From: an uncultured Prevotella sp.
Lineage (GTDB): Bacteria; Bacteroidota; Bacteroidia; Bacteroidales; Bacteroidaceae
Assembly (NCBI GenBank): GCA_934190685.1
Contig: CAKPTK010000083.1
Span: 1 to 10,297 of the forward strand
Direction: 5' to 3'
Length of the DNA: 10,297 nucleotides
Shown: positions 6,353-10,297 of the stretch, piece after piece
Layout: each line of letters starts with the position of its first letter
Numbering within the stretch: the stretch's first letter is position 1
Notes under the pieces: generated by a model
Database searches by the model: none
Seen by the model: the letters and a program-made list of their open reading frames with translations, nothing else
What the model was told of the DNA's origin: nothing
Translations under genes and position numbers: made by a program

Positions 6353-7528
6353 ATGTACACACAGAATACCCCCATCCACGTCAGTCTGTGGCACCGCGGC
6401 TTCTGGCTTCTCGCCATCGCCAACATGCTGCTCTCCATGTCGGTCTACATGCTTGTCCCCGTCATGCCCCTGTGGCTGATGGCGCGTTTCGGCATGGCCC
6501 CGCTCTCTGTCGGCGTGGCGATGGGCGTCTATGGTGTGGGCGTGTTCCTGCTGGGCGGCTTTTGCTCCTATCTGATCCAGCGCTACCGGCGCAACCGGGT
6601 CTGCATCTGGTCGGTCATCGGCATGATGGTCTGCCTGGCGCTGTTCTGGGTCGTTGCCGAGGTGGTGCCGTGCCGCGAGCCGTGGATGGTCTACGTGCTT
6701 CGCCTGGGTGTCGGCGCCCTGTTCGGCCTGGCCGACATGGTGCTGGCGAGCACCCTCATCATCGACCAGTGTGAGTCGTTCCAGCGCACGGAGGCCAACT
6801 ATGCCGCCTCGTGGTTCCGCCGTTTCGCCCTGTCCCTGGGGCCGGTGTTGAGCATCTTCTGCTATCATGTCTATGGCTTCAACAGAGTGTTGCTGCTGTC
6901 TGGCATAACGGCCTTTGTGTCAATCGTATTGATACGCATCGTGAAGTTTCCCTTCAAGGCTCCCGACGACACGATGACCGTGGTCAGCCTCGACCGCTTC
7001 TTCCTGCCGCGGGCCTTCCCGCTGTTCGTGAACCTGTTGATGGTGTCGACCCTCTTCGGCATGATCGTGTCGATGGAGTGGACGGAACATTTCTACGTCA
7101 TGATGATGGCGGGGTTCCTGTTGGCGCTGCTTGCGCAGAAGTTCATGTTTGTCAACGCGGAACTGCGGAGCGAGACCGTGACGGGGCTGTTCTGCCTCGC
7201 CGTGGCGTTGGGGCTGATGCTGACGCACACCTCCGCCATGGTCCGCTATGTGAGTCCGGCGTTTGTCGGATTCGGCGTGGGGCTGATCGGGTCGCGCTTC
7301 CTGTTGTTCTTCATCAAGCTGAGCGACCATTGCCAGCGGGGAACCTCTCAGAGCACCTTCTTCCTGTGCTGGGAACTGGGCATGTCGCTGGGACTGTTCG
7401 TGGGCTACGGATTGCTGTGGCACCAGCCGCGCCGTCTGCTGCTCGCCGGACTGGGCATCGTCGCCGTGGCGCTCCTGGTCTACCATCTCTTTACACATAA
7501 ATGGTATTTAAAAAACAAAAACAGATAA
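6353..7528 (+). CDS. Major facilitator superfamily transporter, 12 predicted TM segments
   Basis: The 391-residue product is strongly hydrophobic, with about twelve membrane helices (near 16-38, 49-72, 83-103, 112-137, 155-175, 176-196, 215-238, 243-262, 270-290, 293-318, 326-350 and 354-378). The basic loop QRYRRNR after helix 2 is in the position of the MFS motif A but lacks its usual Asp, so that motif is degenerate. A short basic tail (KWYLKNKNR) is cytoplasmic. It resembles Bacteroidales MFS permeases of efflux/arabinose-type annotation, but the substrate is unknown. Its position 15 bases after panB hints at transport of a related metabolite, though co-transcription alone does not prove it. 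Confidence 0.85.
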   Translation: MYTQNTPIHVSLWHRGFWLLAIANMLLSMSVYMLVPVMPLWLMARFGMAPLSVGVAMGVYGVGVFLLGGFCSYLIQRYRRNRVCIWSVIGMMVCLALFWVVAEVVPCREPWMVYVLRLGVGALFGLADMVLASTLIIDQCESFQRTEANYAASWFRRFALSLGPVLSIFCYHVYGFNRVLLLSGITAFVSIVLIRIVKFPFKAPDDTMTVVSLDRFFLPRAFPLFVNLLMVSTLFGMIVSMEWTEHFYVMMMAGFLLALLAQKFMFVNAELRSETVTGLFCLAVALGLMLTHTSAMVRYVSPAFVGFGVGLIGSRFLLFFIKLSDHCQRGTSQSTFFLCWELGMSLGLFVGYGLLWHQPRRLLLAGLGIVAVALLVYHLFTHKWYLKNKNR

Positions 7529-7539
7529 ACGTATTACGT

Positions 7540-8166
7540 ATGAAAAAATTATTCATGCCTTTGGTCTTCCTGCTTGTGTCCCTGACGACCTTCGCCCAGG
7601 GCTACTACACACGCTATTGCGGAGACAAGACACTGGTGGCCGAGGCCACCAAATGGATGAAGAGTGGGGCATGGCGCAACGGATTCACCGCCGCCTCGCC
7701 CGACGCGAGTGTCAACGCCGTGGACTTCTACTTGCAGTACAAGAAGAATCCCGAGCAGTGGACCGCCCTGTTCCGTTGGCTCTCGAAAGCCGACCTGCTC
7801 AACATCCCCAAGGGCAAGCATCCCATCGAGGGCACCCAGCTGGTGGTCAGCGTGGAGGACAGCGAGAACGGTCCGCTGGAGAAACGCCGCTCGGAGAGCC
7901 ATCTCCATCACATCGACTTCCAATATTGCGTGAAGGGTGTGGAGCGTTTCGGTCTCATCGACCACTACACAAGCAAGCCCAACACCAAGTACCGCCCCGA
8001 CGTGCTCCACTACGCCTACGACGTGAAAAAGGCGAAGTTCATAGACAGCACCCCCGACAAGTTCTTCATCTTTTTCCCCGGAGACTGGCACATCGCGAAG
8101 GTCAACAACGACACCCGGGACCAGAACATCCGTGTGATTGTCATCAAGGTGGACTACAAAGACTGA
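7540..8166 (+). CDS. Exported YhcH/YjgK/YiaL (DUF386) family protein
   Basis: This 208-residue protein belongs to the cupin-like YhcH/YjgK/YiaL family, linked in other bacteria to sugar and sialic acid catabolism (NanQ/YhcH as an anomerase). Family signatures are EGTQLVVSVED (97-107), ESHLHHIDFQY (119-129) with likely metal ligands Glu119, His121 and His124, and FFIFFPGDWH (175-184) with His184. It begins with a signal peptide, MKKLFMPLVFLLVSLTTFA, with cleavage expected before Gln20, so the product should be periplasmic. I chose ATG 7540 because the alternative at 7501 overlaps the MFS gene and adds 13 polar residues before the signal. It starts 11 bases after the MFS stop and its own stop abuts the stop of the convergent small membrane protein. 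Confidence 0.87.
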   Translation: MKKLFMPLVFLLVSLTTFAQGYYTRYCGDKTLVAEATKWMKSGAWRNGFTAASPDASVNAVDFYLQYKKNPEQWTALFRWLSKADLLNIPKGKHPIEGTQLVVSVEDSENGPLEKRRSESHLHHIDFQYCVKGVERFGLIDHYTSKPNTKYRPDVLHYAYDVKKAKFIDSTPDKFFIFFPGDWHIAKVNNDTRDQNIRVIVIKVDYKD

Positions 8167-8346
8167 TCAGTAGCGGCTGGCGCGCTTGATGCGGCGGAAA
8201 TGGTAGCAGGCGCCACCTATTATAAATATAAGGGCGAGAAAGCCTGTCCAGTTGTGGCTGGAAAAGCCGGCGAAATAGCAGATTGCCATGACGGCGATGC
8301 CGAGACAAATGGCGGCAATGCCGATAAAGTCAGCGTATCTTTTCAT
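8167..8346 (-). CDS. 59-residue two-TM membrane protein, function unknown
   Basis: The product has two hydrophobic helices (about 7-28 and 34-48), a short polar hinge (SSHNWTG) and a basic C-terminal tail (FRRIKRASRY), so the tail is probably cytoplasmic. I do not recognise a characterised family. The ATG at 8346 is preferred over a TTG at 8370 because the extra residues are polar and the TTG lies inside the predicted promoter. It has its own -7 box and is divergent from rpsF. Its TGA stop is directly adjacent to that of the YhcH gene. The membrane topology and promoter support a real gene; codon evidence is limited by its size. Confidence 0.65.
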   Translation of the reverse strand: MKRYADFIGIAAICLGIAVMAICYFAGFSSHNWTGFLALIFIIGGACYHFRRIKRASRY

Positions 8347-8367
8347 GCGTGTTCGATTTTTATTTGG

Positions 8368-8375
8368 CAAAAGTA
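8368..8375 (-). promoter_or_regulatory. -7 element for the small membrane protein gene
   Basis: TACTTTTG on the minus strand (8375-8368) matches TAnnTTTG and would start transcription about 15 bases before the ATG at 8346. The -33 region (ATTTC near 8400-8396) is weak. Confidence 0.5.
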
Positions 8376-8380
8376 CGAAA

Positions 8381-8438
8381 AATATTTTGCCGGATGAAAT
8401 AAAAAGCGTACCTTTGCACCCGCATTTTGCAAAATATT
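8381..8438. repeat. 10-bp inverted repeat flanking the rpsF -7 box
   Basis: AATATTTTGC (8381-8390), which overlaps the -33 element, is the exact reverse complement of GCAAAATATT (8429-8438) in the leader. The right arm also belongs to the perfect palindrome ATTTTGCAAAAT (8424-8435). AT-rich composition raises the chance of coincidence. Confidence 0.5.
8385..8416 (+). promoter_or_regulatory. Promoter of the rpsF-rpsR-rplI operon
   Basis: TTTTG (8385-8389), a 19-base spacer and TACCTTTG (8409-8416) form a near-consensus Bacteroidetes promoter, suitable for a highly expressed ribosomal operon. The start should fall near 8422, leaving a leader of about 40 bases that is AT-rich and has no SD before rpsF. 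The minus-strand promoter at 8368 lies immediately upstream, back to back. Confidence 0.8.
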
Positions 8439-8462
8439 AAACATTTAACAATTTAAAGTAGT

Positions 8463-8807
8463 ATGAATCAATACGAAACCGTTTTCATTTTAACTCCCGT
8501 TTTGTCTGATGAACAGATGAAGGAAACGGTCGCTAAATTCAAGACACTGCTCACCGACAACGGTGCAGAGATTCTGAATGAGGAGACCTGGGGTCTGAAG
8601 AAGATGGCTTATGCTATCGACAAGAAGTCTACAGGCTTCTACTGTCTGATTGAGTTCAAGGCTGAGCCATCAGTAGTTAATACTCTCGAGGTAGGTTACC
8701 GTCGCGACGAGAAGGTGATCCGCTTCATGACTGTGAAGCTCGACAAGTATGCAGCACAGTACGCAGAGAAGAGAAGAAACAAACTTGGTAAAAAAGAGGA
8801 GGCTTAA
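8463..8807 (+). CDS. rpsF: 30S ribosomal protein bS6
   Basis: bS6 sits on the 30S platform as a heterodimer with bS18. The 114-residue product has the typical opening [20 protein letters not shown], the central [21 protein letters not shown] and the C-terminal [18 protein letters not shown], and matches the normal family length with a short basic tail. It is first in rpsF-rpsR-rplI, a standard bacterial arrangement, here without an intervening ssb. The start has an AT-rich leader and no SD. In other phyla a bS6:bS18-binding leader RNA regulates this operon; with a leader of only about 40 bases I could not see a clear version of that motif. Confidence 0.97.
   Translation: MNQYETVFILTPVLSDEQMKETVAKFKTLLTDNGAEILNEETWGLKKMAYAIDKKSTGFYCLIEFKAEPSVVNTLEVGYRRDEKVIRFMTVKLDKYAAQYAEKRRNKLGKKEEA
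8796..8802 (+). promoter_or_regulatory. Strong Shine-Dalgarno before rpsR
   Basis: GAGGAGG lies 8 bases before the rpsR ATG, inside the last codons of rpsF. Most genes in the window have no such sequence, which is normal for Bacteroidetes, so this one stands out. Confidence 0.8.
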
Positions 8808-8810
8808 ATC

Positions 8811-9080
8811 ATGGCAGCACAAGATTCAGAAATCAGATATTTGACTCCACCATCAGTGGACACAAAGAAGAAGAAATATTGCCGTTTCAAGAAGAGCGGC
8901 ATCAAGTACATCGACTATAAGGATCCTGAGTTCCTTAAGAAATTCTTGAACGAGCAGGGCAAGATTCTTCCCCGCCGTATCACAGGAACTTCATTGAAGT
9001 ATCAGCGTCGTGTGGCACAGGCTGTGAAGCGTGCCCGTCAGATCGCTCTTCTTCCTTATGTAACAGACTTGATGAAATAA
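8811..9080 (+). CDS. rpsR: 30S ribosomal protein bS18
   Basis: bS18 pairs with bS6 on the 30S platform. The 89-residue product shows [20 protein letters not shown] (18-37), [20 protein letters not shown] (41-60) and [20 protein letters not shown], all diagnostic. The single Cys and basic core are typical. It starts three bases after the rpsF stop and carries a GAGGAGG ribosome-binding site. In Flavobacterium, bS18 with bS6 and bS21 forms the pocket that sequesters the 3' tail of 16S rRNA, which makes the strong SD on this particular gene notable. Confidence 0.97.
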   Translation: MAAQDSEIRYLTPPSVDTKKKKYCRFKKSGIKYIDYKDPEFLKKFLNEQGKILPRRITGTSLKYQRRVAQAVKRARQIALLPYVTDLMK

Positions 9081-9082
9081 TC

Positions 9083-9088
9083 GGAGGA
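9083..9088 (+). promoter_or_regulatory. Strong Shine-Dalgarno before rplI
   Basis: GGAGGA lies 7 bases before the rplI ATG in the 15-base gap after rpsR. With the rpsR site it forms the second strong SD in this operon. Confidence 0.75.
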
Positions 9089-9095
9089 CAGCAGA

Positions 9096-9623
9096 ATGGA
9101 AATTATACTGAAAGAAGATATTATCGGTCTCGGATACAAGAACGATATTGTGAATGTGAAAGCCGGCTACGGCCGCAACTACCTCATTCCTACAGGCAAG
9201 GGCGTCATCGCTTCTGAATCTGCCAAGAAGGTCCTCGCCGAGAACCTCAAGCAGCAGGCTCACAAGCTCGCGGCTCTCAAGGCTGAGGCTGAGAAGAAGG
9301 GCGAGGCTCTGAAGGACGTTGCCCTCGTGATCGCAGCCAAGGTGAGCGCCACTGGCGTTACCTACGGTTCTGTAACAACAGCTACCGTGGCTGAGGAACT
9401 GAAGGCCAAGGGCTTCGACATCGACCGCAAGATCATCACAATGCACGACATCAAGAAGGTGGGCGACTATGTGGCTACCGTACACTTCCACAAGGAGGTC
9501 GAGGTGGAGATTCCTGTAAAGGTCGTTGCAGAGAACGCTCCAAAGGCTGAGGAAGAGGCTCCTAAAGCCGAGGCTCCTGTAGAGGCTCCCAAGGCTGAGG
9601 AGGAAGCTCCCGCAGCTGAATAA
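9096..9623 (+). CDS. rplI: 50S ribosomal protein bL9 with an Ala/Glu/Pro-rich C-terminal tail
   Basis: bL9 binds 23S rRNA near the L1 stalk and extends from the ribosome through a long helix. The N-terminal domain has MEIILKEDIIGLGYKNDIVN and GYGRNYLIPTGKGVIAS (24-40), then the Ala/Lys/Glu-rich connecting helix (about 45-75) and the C-terminal domain with VSATGVTYGSVT and IPVKVVAE. The usual length is about 148 residues; this product has 175. The extra ~27 residues repeat units of the type PKAEEEAPKAEAP and PKAEEEAPAAE, a low-complexity acidic tail. The gene uses highly biased codons such as AAG and GCT, as expected for strong expression. It is the last gene before an intrinsic terminator. 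Confidence 0.96.
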   Translation: MEIILKEDIIGLGYKNDIVNVKAGYGRNYLIPTGKGVIASESAKKVLAENLKQQAHKLAALKAEAEKKGEALKDVALVIAAKVSATGVTYGSVTTATVAEELKAKGFDIDRKIITMHDIKKVGDYVATVHFHKEVEVEIPVKVVAENAPKAEEEAPKAEAPVEAPKAEEEAPAAE

Positions 9624-9652
9624 TCAGTCCGCAAGCAAGTAGACAAACATAT

Positions 9653-9691
9653 AAATCCCGACAGTTCCCTGCGGAATTGGCGGGATTTTTT
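9653..9691 (+). terminator. Intrinsic terminator of rpsF-rpsR-rplI
   Basis: AAATCCCG (9653-9660) pairs with CGGGATTT (9681-9688); after one A-G mismatch the pairing continues as CAGTTCC (9662-9668) with GGAATTG (9673-9679), including one G-U pair, around the tetraloop CTGC. Six T residues (9686-9691) follow. It begins 30 bases after the rplI stop. Confidence 0.92.
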
Positions 9692-9703
9692 GTGTTTCAT
9701 ACC

Positions 9704-9744
9704 TGTATATTGGGAATATTTTCGTAACTTTGCGCCAATATACA
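9704..9744 (+). promoter_or_regulatory. fabD promoter within a perfect 10-bp inverted repeat
   Basis: TAACTTTG at 9725-9732 is a good -7 element; the -33 position near 9701-9705 is poor (ACCTG). TGTATATTGG (9704-9713) and CCAATATACA (9735-9744) are exact reverse complements whose centres are 31 bp apart, about three helical turns. They cover the upstream promoter region and the expected start site near 9738, so they look like an operator. The leader to the ATG is about 38 bases. Confidence 0.65.
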
Positions 9745-9775
9745 AGACAAACTAATTAAAAACAAAAGAATAAAA

Positions 9776-10297
9776 ATGAAAGCATTTGTTTTTCCCGGTC
9801 AGGGAGCACAATTCGTAGGCATGGGCAAGGACCTCTACGACAATAATCCAAAGGCAAAGGAACTCTTCGACAAGGCTGACGAGATCCTCGGATACAAAAT
9901 CACCGACATCATGTTCAACGGCACCGACGAGCAGCTCAAGGAAACCAAGGTGACACAGCCTGCCGTGTTCCTCCACAGCGTCATCAGCGCCATCTGTCTC
10001 GGCGACGAGTTCAACCCCGCCATGGTGGCAGGACACTCACTCGGTGAGTTCTCCGCACTCGTGGCGGCAGGAGCGCTGAGCTTCGAGGACGGTCTCCGTC
10101 TCGTCTACGCCCGTGCGATGGCGATGCAGAAGGCCTGCGAGTCCACTCCCGGCACCATGGCAGCCATCATCGGTCTGCCCGACGGGAAAATCGAGGAAGT
10201 GTGCGCTGAGGTCAGCAAGGAAGGCAATGCCGTGGTGGCAGCCAACTACAACTGCCCCGGACAGCTCGTCATCTCCGGCTCCATGGAAGGCATCAAC
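9776..10297 (+). CDS. fabD: Malonyl-CoA-acyl carrier protein transacylase FabD (N-terminal part, cut by window edge)
   Basis: FabD moves malonyl groups from CoA to acyl carrier protein, supplying the two-carbon extender for fatty acid synthesis. The 174 codons in view begin MKAFVFPGQGAQFVGMGKDL, with the oxyanion-hole GQGAQ at 8-12. They continue with VTQPAVFLHS, the catalytic GHSLGEFSAL (Ser88) and the substrate-binding Arg113 in YARAMAMQ. The later catalytic His lies past the right edge. The start at 9776 gives the family's exact N terminus and follows an AT-rich leader without SD. It has its own promoter and is insulated from the ribosomal operon by the terminator. Further fab genes are not visible. 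Confidence 0.96.
   Translation, partial: MKAFVFPGQGAQFVGMGKDLYDNNPKAKELFDKADEILGYKITDIMFNGTDEQLKETKVTQPAVFLHSVISAICLGDEFNPAMVAGHSLGEFSALVAAGALSFEDGLRLVYARAMAMQKACESTPGTMAAIIGLPDGKIEEVCAEVSKEGNAVVAANYNCPGQLVISGSMEGIN

Noticed and set aside
5528..6868. Long minus-strand open frame (446 codons) opposite panB and the MFS gene
   Set aside because: It is a His/Asp/Gly-rich antisense shadow created by the codon bias of panB and the MFS gene, with no recognisable domain.
7501..8166. Upstream start (7501) for the YhcH-family gene
   Set aside because: It overlaps the MFS gene by 28 bases and places polar residues before an otherwise perfect signal peptide; ATG 7540 is better.

Overview
The window comes from a Bacteroidales chromosome, most likely Prevotella or a close relative. 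Promoters follow the Bacteroidetes pattern (TTTG-like -33, about 19 bp, TAnnTTTG at -7). Most starts lack a Shine-Dalgarno (SD) sequence, the lipoprotein and secretion signals are Bacteroidetes-like, and the window carries rpsF-rpsR-rplI and an Rpn-family PD-(D/E)XK nuclease gene. No search was run, so the genus is an inference.

Layout. (1) 1-2515, minus strand: one operon running from a promoter near 2500 through a DUF3298-type lipoprotein, rsmG, a glyoxalase-II-like metallo-beta-lactamase-fold hydrolase and ruvC (cut by the window edge). Two of its three junctions are 4-base ATGA overlaps. (2) 2516-3798: about 1.28 kb with no credible gene but much structure. It holds a 26-bp tandem repeat, a 62-bp imperfect inverted repeat around a perfect 12-bp palindrome, ten copies of the octamer TGTAACGC/GCGTTACA in four clusters around a 60-bp AT-rich palindromic tract, and two strong hairpins. 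(3) 3799-4659, minus: a full-length Rpn family nuclease/transposase-like gene. (4) 4826-8166, plus: a probable operon of a HAD phosphatase, panB (pantothenate synthesis), a 12-TM MFS transporter and an exported YhcH/YjgK-family protein. (5) 8167-8346, minus: a 59-aa membrane protein meeting the YhcH gene tail to tail and divergent from the next operon. (6) 8385-9691, plus: rpsF-rpsR-rplI (bS6, bS18, bL9) ending in a strong intrinsic terminator. (7) 9704 to the end, plus: the fabD promoter with flanking inverted repeat and the first 174 codons of fabD.

Most genes are housekeeping functions: DNA recombination, rRNA modification, ribosomal proteins, CoA and fatty acid synthesis. panB feeds CoA and the acyl carrier protein phosphopantetheine arm, and fabD charges acyl carrier protein with malonyl groups, but nothing visible links their regulation.

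The most unusual part is the repeat-filled noncoding island at 2.6-3.7 kb. The outer octamer clusters form a roughly 21-bp inverted repeat, and the inner ones are placed nearly symmetrically around the AT-rich tract, an arrangement like iterons beside a DNA-unwinding element or a multi-site operator. The other notable signal is a pair of strong SD sequences before rpsR and rplI, in a phylum whose ribosomes hide the anti-SD in a pocket built partly from bS6 and bS18.
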